From positions 1,802,827-1,866,826 of the forward strand of contig NZ_DS022298.1 in NCBI RefSeq assembly GCF_000153805.1: a stretch of DNA of 64,000 bases, in the 5' to 3' direction. Below, one piece after another: positions 37,463 to 45,041 of the stretch. Every line of letters starts with the position of its first letter. Positions within the stretch are counted from its first letter, which is position 1. A program made the position numbers and the translations under genes. This DNA comes from Synechococcus sp. BL107. GTDB lineage: Bacteria > Cyanobacteriota > Cyanobacteriia > PCC-6307 > Cyanobiaceae. Below the pieces are notes generated by a model. It had not been told where the DNA came from and searched no databases. It saw only the letters and a program-made list of their open reading frames with translations.

Positions 37463-37600
37463 ATGAAACACCACAACCCACATGCCAAGTTGCGTAAACT
37501 TGAACGACAGGCTGTGACCTGTTTAACCAGAAAGAAAGCGCAGAAGATATTGAGGAAGGTTGAGAAGATTGAGCACAAGCTGCACCTATCTAACACTTGA
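37463..37600 (+). CDS. 45-residue basic protein
   Basis: ATG at 37463 to TGA at 37600. A Lys/Arg/His-rich helix: MKHHNPHAKLRKLERQAV, then CLTRKKAQKILRKVEKIEHKL. The regular spacing of hydrophobic residues suggests one amphipathic helix, possibly nucleic-acid binding. Too short for family recognition; supported by coding-like composition only. Confidence 0.45.
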   Translation: MKHHNPHAKLRKLERQAVTCLTRKKAQKILRKVEKIEHKLHLSNT

Positions 37601-37713
37601 CAAGCCTTTCAGTAACTAGATTTTTCAATAAGCAGTTGTCAAGCGCACTTAACTATTAATCGTCTTCAAAAACTAGCCCTAACGCAAAAGCGAGCTATCG
37701 GATGACCCACGCA

Positions 37714-37953
37714 CTAAGACATAAGCCGAAGTAATCCATAAGGGCCAGCCGCCCTCCAACCTCGACCGACATTGACACCTATAGGGGAATATCTGAGGTC
37801 TTCTATCAGGCGCTCAAAAACATATCCCCAATACGAGTGAACGTCCTCAAAGCAGCCAGCCAGCGGCTTCTGTACTCCAGTCATCATCAACAGACACAAG
37901 GCTGTACCCGTCTTGAACAAAGTATCCTGCCTTTGTGCCATATGGGACACCAT
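37714..37953 (-). CDS. Doubtful small ORF
   Basis: A 79-residue frame with a moderate hydrophobic segment (GTALCLLMMTG) and two cysteines. No family, no ribosome site. It is the only frame of this size in 37600-38018, which otherwise holds nothing. Confidence 0.28.
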   Translation of the reverse strand: MVSHMAQRQDTLFKTGTALCLLMMTGVQKPLAGCFEDVHSYWGYVFERLIEDLRYSPIGVNVGRGWRAAGPYGLLRLMS

Positions 37954-38000
37954 AAGACATTATTTACTACGCAAAGCTTGTGATCACGATATTTAATTTG

Positions 38001-38016
38001 TAAGCCCTAAGGCTTA
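38001..38016 (+). promoter_or_regulatory. Hairpin just before a 27-codon ORF
   Basis: TAAGCC/GGCTTA stem with loop CTAA ends two bases before the ATG at 38019. It could mask or present the start region. No T run follows, so it is not a terminator. Confidence 0.35.
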
Positions 38017-38018
38017 CG

Positions 38019-38102
38019 ATGCTTTTCTTGATTGTATCTACTGTTTTATTATTTATTGCCTTATTTTTTTCATTACTTGATCAATGGTTCCAGCGAGAGT
38101 AG
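38019..38102 (+). CDS. 27-residue hydrophobic peptide
   Basis: ATG at 38019 to TAG at 38100-38102. The peptide MLFLIVSTVLLFIALFFSLL ends in DQWFQRE: one full transmembrane helix with a charged end, the build of tiny photosystem or respiratory subunits or type I toxin peptides. The size alone makes it tentative. Confidence 0.35.
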   Translation: MLFLIVSTVLLFIALFFSLLDQWFQRE

Positions 38103-38193
38103 ATGTCATTTACGCCACTAAGATATCTTACTATATAAAAAACATAAGCTGATGCAGTCCGCACCATTTGGTCCTCTCATCATCTTTCATTGG

Positions 38194-38199
38194 TATAAT
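38194..38199 (+). promoter_or_regulatory. Consensus -10 box (TATAAT)
   Basis: A perfect TATAAT lies 20 bases before the ATG of copy B. The -35 region is poor, as is common in cyanobacterial promoters. The short distance would make a very short leader. Confidence 0.4.
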
Positions 38200-38218
38200 T
38201 ACTTTTTGGATTTAGACA

Positions 38219-38368
38219 ATGGAAGACAAACCTCTTTCACCACGATGGTTTGTCCAGGGGATGGCATTTATAGCCATTGTTGGTTTTACGATCCCAATGA
38301 TTGCTGGTGTAGCTGGCTATTTAAAGCAAGAGCTGAGTCAGCCATCACACAATGAGAAGCAGGGATAA
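38219..38368 (+). CDS. 49-residue single-helix membrane protein, copy B
   Basis: ATG at 38219 to TAA at 38366-38368. Paralogue of the gene at 36729-36878: MEDKPLSPRWFVQGMAFIAI, then GFTIPMIAGVAGYLKQEL. About 27 of 49 positions agree with copy A and nearly all changes in the helix are conservative. It reads toward the integrase gene, which is on the other strand. Function unknown. Confidence 0.65.
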   Translation: MEDKPLSPRWFVQGMAFIAIVGFTIPMIAGVAGYLKQELSQPSHNEKQG

Positions 38369-38387
38369 TTAGAGGCGATAAAGAAGT

Positions 38388-39587
38388 TCAGCCAAGCAAG
38401 TTCTCTATGAATGTCCAGACTTTTTGTGCTTCTCTAAGCAAGACTTCATCAGCAAATAGACCATAAGACTGAGCTACTCGCGACCCTTCTTTCTTGGCAT
38501 GACCTGTGATTGCTTCAATAACAGAGTCATTGCAATCAGCACGTCTAGAGATTGAGTAAAAGGTGTGCCTAGCACTGTGGACTGTTGCCGTTGGATCAGG
38601 GATGTCTTTACTCAACTCCCTTGCAAGCATTGTTGTTTTTGAAGAGACCATGATCTTGTGAGGTGTTAGCTCAAAGTCTTTTGGGACAGGAAGTCTTCGA
38701 TAAGAGGAAGGTGTTTTAGGTCTCCACTCACCTTTGGAAGGCTGTCTATCAATTGTCAGCATCTGACCGTGGAGATCTTGAGAAAGACGAGAGAAGTACT
38801 CACCTGACCTCAAGCCGGTCATGATCATCCAGAACACTTGTGGGTATTTCTGATGAATGAGTCTGATCTCTTCATCAGTGAAGGTTCTACGTTGTTCAGC
38901 CAAAGGAGTTTTGGCACTGTATTTAACGTCTTTAAAAGGGTTAGACGTATTGACCATGTCATTAGTGATGAGTGCTGAGAAGACAGCAGTTAAGTAGCCC
39001 TTTTTAGTTTTGATTGAGTTTGGCTTGTACTTCTCTTCCATGTCATCAATCCACTGCCTCACTATTTGTTTAGTGATTTGGTGTGGTTGTCCGTTATGAG
39101 AGAAGGCTTCAACAGCTTCTCTAACTTTTGGGATGGTTCCAGCAGAAACAGGCTGTAGGCGGTTCCTATTGGCTTCCTTGAGCCAGAGATCTAGTGCTTC
39201 ATCCCAAGTGACAGGAAGAGGCTGACCTGATTTGTAGTACTGAAAGACAGCATCGTGAATTGGGTCTTCTGGATTGAAGCCACCAAGGGTGATGCGGGAT
39301 AGCTCCAAGGGGGCGAGAGGATCATTACCTCCGGTTAGGTCTGACTCTCTTCCACACTCAACACGCTCTCTAAACGCATGTGGCTTGAGAAGGGCTTGAA
39401 GATCTGCCTCTAGATGTGAAAGGGCTACTCCGTACCGTTTAAGCGCTAAAGAGTGGTCTGTGGTCTGCAGAGACCTAACAAGACGTTCTTTTCTTACCGC
39501 AGCTCTGTCTTTCTGCTTGATGTGGAGGACAGCAAAGAAAGGTCCACCTGATTTGAGCTGTCTTGGACCGTGCTTTCGCCTACTCAC
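38388..39587 (-). CDS. Tyrosine recombinase / phage-type integrase
   Basis: A 399-residue site-specific recombinase. Catalytic residues are all found in the C-terminal domain: Arg in MTGLRSGEY, His-x-x-Arg in VHSARHTFY, His in ITGHAKKEG and the nucleophile Tyr in VAQSYGLF. An N-terminal SAM-like core-binding domain spans about residues 125-225 (TWDEALDLWLKEANRN). The extra N-terminal 100 residues may be an arm-binding domain. It starts 6 bases from the right direct repeat, as is normal for island integrases next to their att site. Confidence 0.93.
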   Translation of the reverse strand: MSRRKHGPRQLKSGGPFFAVLHIKQKDRAAVRKERLVRSLQTTDHSLALKRYGVALSHLEADLQALLKPHAFRERVECGRESDLTGGNDPLAPLELSRITLGGFNPEDPIHDAVFQYYKSGQPLPVTWDEALDLWLKEANRNRLQPVSAGTIPKVREAVEAFSHNGQPHQITKQIVRQWIDDMEEKYKPNSIKTKKGYLTAVFSALITNDMVNTSNPFKDVKYSAKTPLAEQRRTFTDEEIRLIHQKYPQVFWMIMTGLRSGEYFSRLSQDLHGQMLTIDRQPSKGEWRPKTPSSYRRLPVPKDFELTPHKIMVSSKTTMLARELSKDIPDPTATVHSARHTFYSISRRADCNDSVIEAITGHAKKEGSRVAQSYGLFADEVLLREAQKVWTFIENLLG

Positions 39588-39592
39588 ACCCC

Positions 39593-39615
39593 AAAAAGAT
39601 ACCTATAAAGACACC
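39593..39615 (+). repeat. Right island direct repeat (candidate attR)
   Basis: Copy of the repeat at 29898-29920, same orientation, 22 of 23 bases identical. It sits directly upstream of the integrase start. The following bases differ from those after the left copy, so the repeat ends here. Confidence 0.75.
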
Positions 39616-39738
39616 TTAGAAGACTTATTTTTAGTCGTCAACAGGATTTTAGAAGGTCAATCCGATGTCGTTCGGATATGCGATTGAAGATCCAAAGCCA
39701 GGTGACGAGAGGGCATAACCCCTGGCATCATCGCAGCC

Positions 39739-40275
39739 ATGACAGAAGTCTCTGAGCAATCTGGTGCCCGCCTCAGCCGTCGAGGCGTTGAACGACTCGA
39801 CCTCCTACTCCTCACCGTTGAGGCCCTCGACCTCAACGGGGGTGAAGCGATGTTGTGGACAAGCCACCAGATGGGGCTTCAGGCCCAGTTTCCGAATCGT
39901 GTTGAACTGTGGAAGCGGCGGTGCCACAACCCCCTGCGCCGCACCACGCGCAGGGAGCAGCTCAATCCCGTGGATGCCGAATCCCTGATTTGCTTGGTGT
40001 GTGCCATGGCTGAACGGCTGTATCCCATGCTTCACCAGTTGCTCTCTAGCCGTGAACCGGCTCAACTCACCCATGAGCGCTGGACGTTGCTCAAAGAACG
40101 CCTGGGAGATCTAATCGAAGAGCGCATGAATCTTCGACGGGGTGCTGTGGTGCATCTTCTGAATCACGACAGTGATGGTCCCCTTCACCGCCAACTGATC
40201 AACACCCTCGCCCTCTGTGCTGGCCCCGGTGGGATCGACAGACTGCGCGCCACGTTGCTCGACCCCACGCCTTAA
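39739..40275 (+). CDS. DUF3038 family protein
   Basis: A 178-residue soluble helical protein. The pair with the DUF4335 gene that follows is typical of cyanobacteria. RGVERLDLLLLTVEALDLNGGEAML near residue 15 and the helix LICLVCAMAERLYPMLHQLL are the recognisable parts. No known function. It is the first conserved gene to the right of the island; only the att region separates it from the integrase. Confidence 0.68.
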   Translation: MTEVSEQSGARLSRRGVERLDLLLLTVEALDLNGGEAMLWTSHQMGLQAQFPNRVELWKRRCHNPLRRTTRREQLNPVDAESLICLVCAMAERLYPMLHQLLSSREPAQLTHERWTLLKERLGDLIEERMNLRRGAVVHLLNHDSDGPLHRQLINTLALCAGPGGIDRLRATLLDPTP

Positions 40276-40296
40276 CCCCACGCCCTAGGTCCCGCC

Positions 40297-40920
40297 ATGC
40301 AAAAAAACAGCTACCGCTACGAACAATCGGCCGCTCTTCTACTCGTGGAGGGGTACCCAGATTTATCCGCCGGTCACGGCAACGAGGCCATTGGAATTTT
40401 GTCCGCTTGGCGTCTGCAGCTCATCGGCACGCCGGAACTCGAGGGCACCCGCGACCATCTCGAGTCGTTAATGACGGCCGTAATGCCATATGCGCGCCAC
40501 CAGCTATCAGGTGTTGGCCGTCGCTTCGGTGCCAACAGTAGTTTTGTTTCCATTGGCCCGATGGAGTCGGGACCAGGGCATCAGCTGGAACTGCGCAGCA
40601 GTCGTGAAGGGGTCGAACCGCTACAGCTCAAATTGGATGATGCCGACCTGGCTGATCTGGTGCGCTGCCTGGATCGACTCCGCTTGGACGAACGCGTCAA
40701 GCTGACTTGGACAATCCCGGCCGATCAACCGCTGAAACGTCAGGACTTAGTGGATCGCATTCCACTGCAACGCCGACTAGCTGCACCAATTCTTGGCGGA
40801 TTTGCACTCGCCGCAACGGTGGGAGTTGCTCTGCTCCAACCCTTACCCCCGATCGGAGAAGAGTCGGCAAAACCAATGGCCCCAGGACTTGAAACAGCCC
40901 AACCCGATGCCGAACGTTGA
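40297..40920 (+). CDS. DUF4335 family protein
   Basis: A 207-residue protein. The N-terminal 150 residues (KNSYRYEQSAALLLVEG and the LELRSSREGVEPLQLKLDDADLADLV stretch) resemble DUF4335, and a single hydrophobic helix near residues 165-183 (PILGGFALAATVGVALLQP) with a polar tail would anchor it in a membrane. It starts 21 bases after the DUF3038 gene. No known role. Confidence 0.65.
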   Translation: MQKNSYRYEQSAALLLVEGYPDLSAGHGNEAIGILSAWRLQLIGTPELEGTRDHLESLMTAVMPYARHQLSGVGRRFGANSSFVSIGPMESGPGHQLELRSSREGVEPLQLKLDDADLADLVRCLDRLRLDERVKLTWTIPADQPLKRQDLVDRIPLQRRLAAPILGGFALAATVGVALLQPLPPIGEESAKPMAPGLETAQPDAER

Positions 40921-40974
40921 CGACAGACACTCAGCCTTCAGAATCGATAGCAACAGCACATCAGTTCAAAGGGC

Positions 40975-41220
40975 ATGGGTGACAGCTGGTCGGACCTGAG
41001 ACGACGTGTTGCCCGCATCGGAGCATCGCTCGACGTGGTGGTTCGGAGCGACCCAGAGGTCTGTGGGCTTAGCGGATTGGACTATCACCTCACCCTTCAT
41101 CACAGTGGTTATGGCGATTGCACGGTGGGGTGTCTCACCCTGATCAACTGTCCAAACGAACTAGTGCTGATTGAATTTGCACGCTGGATGCGTGGGGCAG
41201 GCGAAACCCTCGAATCATGA
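40975..41220 (+). CDS. Small conserved protein of unknown function
   Basis: An 81-residue soluble protein (MGDSWSDLRRRVARIG start; LTLINCPNELVLIEFARWM near the end). It has three cysteines and no membrane helix. Its TGA overlaps the ATG of the next gene (ATGA), so the two are coupled. Not recognised beyond a vague resemblance to picocyanobacterial hypotheticals. Confidence 0.55.
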   Translation: MGDSWSDLRRRVARIGASLDVVVRSDPEVCGLSGLDYHLTLHHSGYGDCTVGCLTLINCPNELVLIEFARWMRGAGETLES

Positions 41221-41585
41221 ATAGGCGCGCACGCACGTCTCATCGATCACAGCGGCGGGTCTTTCGCCAAAAACGTCCTTTTCCGTTCGTGATTGTGGTC
41301 CGACAGCTTTTCGCCGGACTCCTGATGCTGGCGGCCGGCTTGGGCATTGCCTTCATGCTCCAGCAATTGCCTCAACAAGTCGACGTTGTGCTCTTGGTGA
41401 GTGAAGCCATCGCCGACTTAATCCGTGGGATTCAGCAATTGCTCGAAGCCATGCTGGGGCTCGCCGCCGTTGTCGTCATTGCCGCTTTGGTGGTGCTCGC
41501 CACCGTGCTCAGCTTTGGCGGTATCTGGCGGCTCTTACGACTACTACGCATGCTGCTGAGGCGAAATCCTCAAGGACGACCTTGA
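41217..41585 (+). CDS. Small membrane protein of unknown function
   Basis: A 122-residue protein: a very basic N-terminus (about ten Arg/Lys in the first 22 residues), then a helix (VVRQLFAGLLMLAAGLGIAFMLQ), an amphipathic middle and a second long helix (GLAAVVVIAALVVLATVLSF), ending in a basic tail. Positive ends point to the cytoplasm. Coupled to the upstream 81-residue gene by ATGA overlap. Confidence 0.55.
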   Translation: MNRRARTSHRSQRRVFRQKRPFPFVIVVRQLFAGLLMLAAGLGIAFMLQQLPQQVDVVLLVSEAIADLIRGIQQLLEAMLGLAAVVVIAALVVLATVLSFGGIWRLLRLLRMLLRRNPQGRP

Positions 41586-41728
41586 GGAGGTGCTAACGAT
41601 CGCTGCCTTCCCCAAAGCTCCACAAACGTGACCGTTCGACCCCAATCCTCGTCCAAGCATCTGCAATGACGGGCGGTCCAGGAGATGACCTGGGGCTTGC
41701 CATCGTGAATCATGTTGTTGATCAGCAT
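41570..41728 (-). CDS. 52-residue soluble protein, antisense end overlap
   Basis: ATG at 41728 to TGA at 41570-41572. The sequence has a compact, protein-like pattern: KPQVISWTARHCRCLDEDWG and RTVTFVELWGRQRS. The frame is open 12 codons further up (reading FELACQELNLDP), so a longer form with an odd start is possible. The plus-strand frame over the same bases (41666-41872) looks like its shadow. Family unknown. Confidence 0.5.
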   Translation of the reverse strand: MLINNMIHDGKPQVISWTARHCRCLDEDWGRTVTFVELWGRQRSLAPPQGRP

Positions 41729-41861
41729 GGGGTCAAGGTTCAGTTCTTGACACGCCAGCTCGAACTACATCATCCCTCTAATACAAACAAAACTACTGGC
41801 CAATTCGCGCAACAATTAGCATTCCAAACCATCAACAAAAATAAAAAGCAAAGAGCACATA

Positions 41862-42827
41862 ATGATCCCTGAGGCTGAAACAGTTTATGAACAAGCTCTG
41901 CAATCCAACCTGAAATCTATTATTAACTCAGAAACGGTCGGCCTACACATGTCCCCAAAAGACCACAAGAAGGATTTCGCGCATTCAAACCACGATAAAA
42001 GCACCGATGGAGATATCGTTCTCCACAAAAATCATGAACAATTAAAGAAAAAATTCTACGAAGAAGAGCTCAGCAAAGTGCAAGCAGAGTTAGTGAAAAT
42101 GCAGTACTGGGTGAAAGCAACTGGATATCGGATTGTCATCCTCTTTGAAGGTCGTGATGCCGCAGGCAAGGGTGGTGCGATCAAACGATTAACAGAGCCA
42201 ATGAATCCTCGAGGCTGCCGAGTTGTCGCGCTTGGAACGCCATCAGACCAACAAAAAACCCAGTGGTACTTTCAACGCTATGTTGAACATTTACCTTCAG
42301 CAGGGGAAATCGTCATTTTCGATCGCAGTTGGTATAACCGCTCTGGGGTGGAAAAGGTGATGGGCTTTGCAACCGAAAAACAAGTTGAGCAGTTTTATGT
42401 TGCTTGCCCTCGATTTGAAAAAATGCTTACCGAGGACGGAATTTTACTGCTCAAATATTGGTTCTCTATTAATGACGAAGAGCAAGAAAAACGTTTTCAA
42501 GAACGAATTGAGAATGAACAACGGCGATGGAAACTAAGCCCCATGGATATCGAGTCCAGAAACCGTTGGGTTGATTACTCCAAAGCAAAAGACGTCATGA
42601 TGGCTCATACCCATAGTCCCGAAGCCCCATGGTTCACGATCGAGGCCGATGACAAACGTCGTGCTCGTTTGAATTGCCTCCACCATGTATTGAGCAAAGT
42701 GCCCTATGAAGACATGACTCCACCTCCAATCAAGCTGCCCAAGCGCCCAAACCAGGGGAGTTATCAGCGACCACCGATTAATGAACAATTTTTCGTTCCA
42801 AACCACTATCCATATGGAAGTGAGTAG
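41862..42827 (+). CDS. ppk2: Polyphosphate kinase 2
   Basis: A 321-residue class I PPK2, which makes nucleoside di- or triphosphates from polyphosphate, or the reverse. Walker A reads FEGRDAAGKGGAIKR near residue 95, Walker B EIVIFDRSWYNRS near 148, and the lid region is KYWFSINDEEQEKRFQERI. The last 30 residues are Pro-rich. The first 50 residues are polar and poorly conserved; the start could be the later in-frame ATG at 41949. The gene stands alone. Confidence 0.92.
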   Translation: MIPEAETVYEQALQSNLKSIINSETVGLHMSPKDHKKDFAHSNHDKSTDGDIVLHKNHEQLKKKFYEEELSKVQAELVKMQYWVKATGYRIVILFEGRDAAGKGGAIKRLTEPMNPRGCRVVALGTPSDQQKTQWYFQRYVEHLPSAGEIVIFDRSWYNRSGVEKVMGFATEKQVEQFYVACPRFEKMLTEDGILLLKYWFSINDEEQEKRFQERIENEQRRWKLSPMDIESRNRWVDYSKAKDVMMAHTHSPEAPWFTIEADDKRRARLNCLHHVLSKVPYEDMTPPPIKLPKRPNQGSYQRPPINEQFFVPNHYPYGSE

Positions 42828-42941
42828 TGATTAGGTGTGGAAATAATAATTCGGTGACCGTCTGCATCAGTGGTGAATCCAAAGCAGGGAATGGAGCCTG
42901 CGACACCAAATTTCGATGTCCTATACGCCATAATTACAGGC

Positions 42942-43124
42942 ATGACGAATAGCACACCCACCCTCCTGATTTGGCTTGTCCAGTACAGGAAGTATCTCGA
43001 CTTGGTTCAGCAAGATTTGCTCGAGCAGGCAGAGCTGGTTAAGGCCGAAATCAACGAAGCGCTCCCCGATGCAGAATTATGCTGGGAAGACCTGGAAAGA
43101 GCTGCACAAAATCTCAAACAATGA
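42942..43124 (+). CDS. Small acidic helical protein
   Basis: A 60-residue ORF from the ATG at 42942 (MTNSTPTLLIWLVQYRKYLD), with a helical acidic second half (QAELVKAEINEALPDAELCWEDLERA). The frame is open upstream to 42870, but those residues look random. No family known. Confidence 0.42.
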   Translation: MTNSTPTLLIWLVQYRKYLDLVQQDLLEQAELVKAEINEALPDAELCWEDLERAAQNLKQ

Positions 43125-43208
43125 TTGGTCGATACCGATCAAAGCTATTGAGCATCTAATACTTGTTAATGGTCTTGCACTACTTCCTCATGTCAATTTC
43201 AACATACT

Positions 43209-43481
43209 ATGAGTTTGAAATTATTCACAATTCTCTTTTTTAGCATTAGCTTCATTGGGCTCACCACACCTCCAAGTGAAAGTATCGAGGAATGCCAACT
43301 CCTCGCCAAAGTGTTATCGAATCTCGGCAGCAGCATGAGCAGACATCGTTTGATCATCGCGGAAGGCAGTGATCCAACAATCATTGATGAAGCCAGTCGT
43401 GCCCTCGCGACTGAAACCAAGCTCTACAGCAGCGCAAACCGCGAGTATCAAAAAGCTCGCTGCGACGGTTGGCGAAGATAG
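43209..43481 (+). CDS. Small secreted protein
   Basis: A 90-residue protein with a signal peptide (MSLKLFTILFFSISFIGLTTP) and a helical mature region with two cysteines (EECQLLAKVL and KARCDGWRR), probably one disulfide. Unknown family; picocyanobacteria have many such small exported proteins. Confidence 0.55.
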   Translation: MSLKLFTILFFSISFIGLTTPPSESIEECQLLAKVLSNLGSSMSRHRLIIAEGSDPTIIDEASRALATETKLYSSANREYQKARCDGWRR

Positions 43482-43552
43482 TCAGCCGATCGATTGATTG
43501 AAACCAGATAAGAACCCCTGCTCTGATAATGGGCTAATCAACGTGCAAAGCC

Positions 43553-43921
43553 ATGGGAGCAAAAACGGATCTTGCTGTTGTGAGAGGGGCGCAAGTCATG
43601 GCCGTCGCCCTCGTGGTTGGTGTGGCTTATACGTTCACCATGGAGTTGATTAAGCAAAAAAAGATTGATTTGAACGGATTGGTTCAGGAGCAAGAGCTCC
43701 GTCCAACACCGAAGGTGGAGCATCCAAATGAATGGCCTCGCAAAGCAAAGAGCAGCATCGACCCCAAGGCGAAATCGGAGTTGCCATCAACGCCACAACA
43801 ATCAAATCCCAAAGACATCAACACCAGCGAACTGGAACTCGAACAATCCCAGACTGAGTTGGGCTGCTCGACGCCCCCAGGCGGCGGACCAGCCGTTACT
43901 TCAGATTTCAAACCCTGCTGA
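43553..43921 (+). CDS. Single-helix protein with disordered tail
   Basis: A 122-residue protein. Residues 12-30 form one helix (AQVMAVALVVGVAYTFTME); the remaining 90 residues are polar and Pro/Ser/Lys-rich, likely disordered, ending with two cysteines (GCSTPPGGG and FKPC). No recognised family. Confidence 0.5.
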   Translation: MGAKTDLAVVRGAQVMAVALVVGVAYTFTMELIKQKKIDLNGLVQEQELRPTPKVEHPNEWPRKAKSSIDPKAKSELPSTPQQSNPKDINTSELELEQSQTELGCSTPPGGGPAVTSDFKPC

Positions 43922-44071
43922 ATCAGCCCAACTTTGGCGACAGACCATTCGTTGAACTCACTTTTAGGCCTTTGTGCTCCTTGCTACAAAGCCAGATACA
44001 GCTAAACCAAGGGAGTCGGGAAACAAGCTTCCCTTGGCGATCCACAAGCAGAAACCCTGCACAACCAACCA

Positions 44072-44353
44072 ATGGGGGTTGCAATGTTTGGCGCGTTAGT
44101 TGTTCCAGCCTTGAAACCAGGAGATCTTGTGCTGGTCGAGCCGAATGGCCAAAGCGGCGAAGGTCTATCAACAGATTGGTGGATTGGCTGGATTACTCAA
44201 CCGGAAGGATCAGGCGAAGTCACGGTCGCGCCTGGATACAACACCTTCCAAGCCAGCGATTGTGAAACGGGTCAACTCCGATCCGTCAAAGGAAATGAAG
44301 CTACGCGACTCGTCTTATCGGGCATCAACTCAACACTAAAGCGACTCGTTTAA
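44072..44353 (+). CDS. DUF3104-like small protein
   Basis: A 93-residue soluble protein. LKPGDLVLVEPNGQ followed by TDWWIGWITQPEG resembles DUF3104, a small β-rich family common in marine Synechococcus. The rest is short and polar. Assignment from memory; moderate confidence. Confidence 0.5.
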   Translation: MGVAMFGALVVPALKPGDLVLVEPNGQSGEGLSTDWWIGWITQPEGSGEVTVAPGYNTFQASDCETGQLRSVKGNEATRLVLSGINSTLKRLV

Positions 44354-44601
44354 TCGAAAGCCTGAATCGTCTCATGAGTCGCATCAAGCGAAAGAGACTC
44401 TTGGCAACTTTAAAACCCCTAGCACCACTCGATTCTCAACAGGCTAAACAGTATTTTCTTTAGCACTCTCCACAGGCCAGTGGAAAACCAGGGCCCTGCC
44501 GCCAGTCGGTCTTTGTCGAAAAGCCTTGCAGGAACAGGCCCCTCCTACTAGGCTGTGGATATCCCCATCACTCGGCCAGCAGTATTGCTGGCTTTTTTTT
44601 T
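44354..44601 (+). ncRNA. Candidate small RNA ending in a strong terminator
   Basis: No reading frame is convincing here. The stretch 44450-44574 is rich in self-complementary blocks (for example CCAGGGCCCTG and GGCC...GGCC repeats) and ends in a strong intrinsic terminator at 44575-44601. The nearest upstream plus-strand gene stops 220 bases before the terminator. The 5' end is unknown; the coordinates mark the whole spacer. Confidence 0.4.
44575..44601 (+). terminator. Strong intrinsic terminator
   Basis: GCCAGCA/TGCTGGC, a perfect 7-bp stem with a 4-base loop, followed by nine T. Either the DUF3104-like gene has a 220-base 3' leader to this point or a separate small RNA ends here. Confidence 0.9.
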
Positions 44602-44788
44602 GCAAGGTCTCAATCCCAGCACTTAAGCGATCTCCAGCTTCAGATGGTCGCCCCATGGACGATGAACGAAAAAAAGGGGCAAAGAATGAAGCACGAGTTG
44701 ACGATCTGCCTAAAAAATCCGTGCGATCTCCAATTGGATGGTCACGCGATCGTGGATGCGAAACAACAGTCTTGAGCCACCCATCGAC

Positions 44789-44893
44789 TCAATCCTTCTT
44801 CGTCTTCGAACGCTCAAACCAAGCAGCAAATGCAAATGAAAGGCTGATCGCTATCGATGCGCCAATACAGACAATTCCAAGTTCAATCGACAT
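44789..44893 (-). CDS. 34-residue membrane peptide
   Basis: ATG at 44893 to TGA at 44789. One transmembrane helix (LGIVCIGASIAISLSFAFAAW) preceded by MSIE and followed by a basic tail ERSKTKKD, the pattern of small thylakoid or cytochrome-complex subunits. A longer plus-strand frame over the same bases (44526-44939) has no protein character. Identity unknown. Confidence 0.5.
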   Translation of the reverse strand: MSIELGIVCIGASIAISLSFAFAAWFERSKTKKD

Positions 44894-45041
44894 TGATCAA
44901 TACTCCATCAACAACAAGTGTGGTGCTCAAAATGACTGAACTTCTCCAGCCAAAAACGACGACCAAACTCTTAAAACTGCAGATGTTGAGCTCAAAGGCC
45001 AATCGCGCTTAAGGTACGGCATCTTTGTTTGGTTATCACTG

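Larger units (their letters stand above)
29898..39615. mobile_element. Integrase-bearing genomic island
   Basis: About 9.7 kb between 23-bp direct repeats, with a tyrosine integrase at the right end. The content is accessory (alternative oxidase, ArsH, GltS, tiny membrane proteins, a dead regulator fragment), the spacing is loose, and the sequence is AT-richer than the dense conserved genes on either side (apt to the left, DUF3038/DUF4335 to the right). No tRNA lies at either edge, no phage structural, replication or conjugation genes are seen, and no excisionase is recognised, so it would depend on other elements for transfer if still mobile. The island boundary is inferred from the repeats. 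Confidence 0.7.

Noticed and set aside
33822-39693. 13-base match GATTGAAGATCCA at 33823 and about 39681
   Set aside because: A match of this length is not surprising over this distance and neither site coincides with the 23-bp repeats.
41666-41872. Plus-strand frame with a kinase-like GLAIVNHVVDQHG string
   Set aside because: It resembles a histidine kinase ATP motif by chance; the opposite strand has the better coding pattern.
44526-44939. 137-codon plus-strand frame
   Set aside because: It spans a strong terminator and is antisense to the better 34-residue gene.
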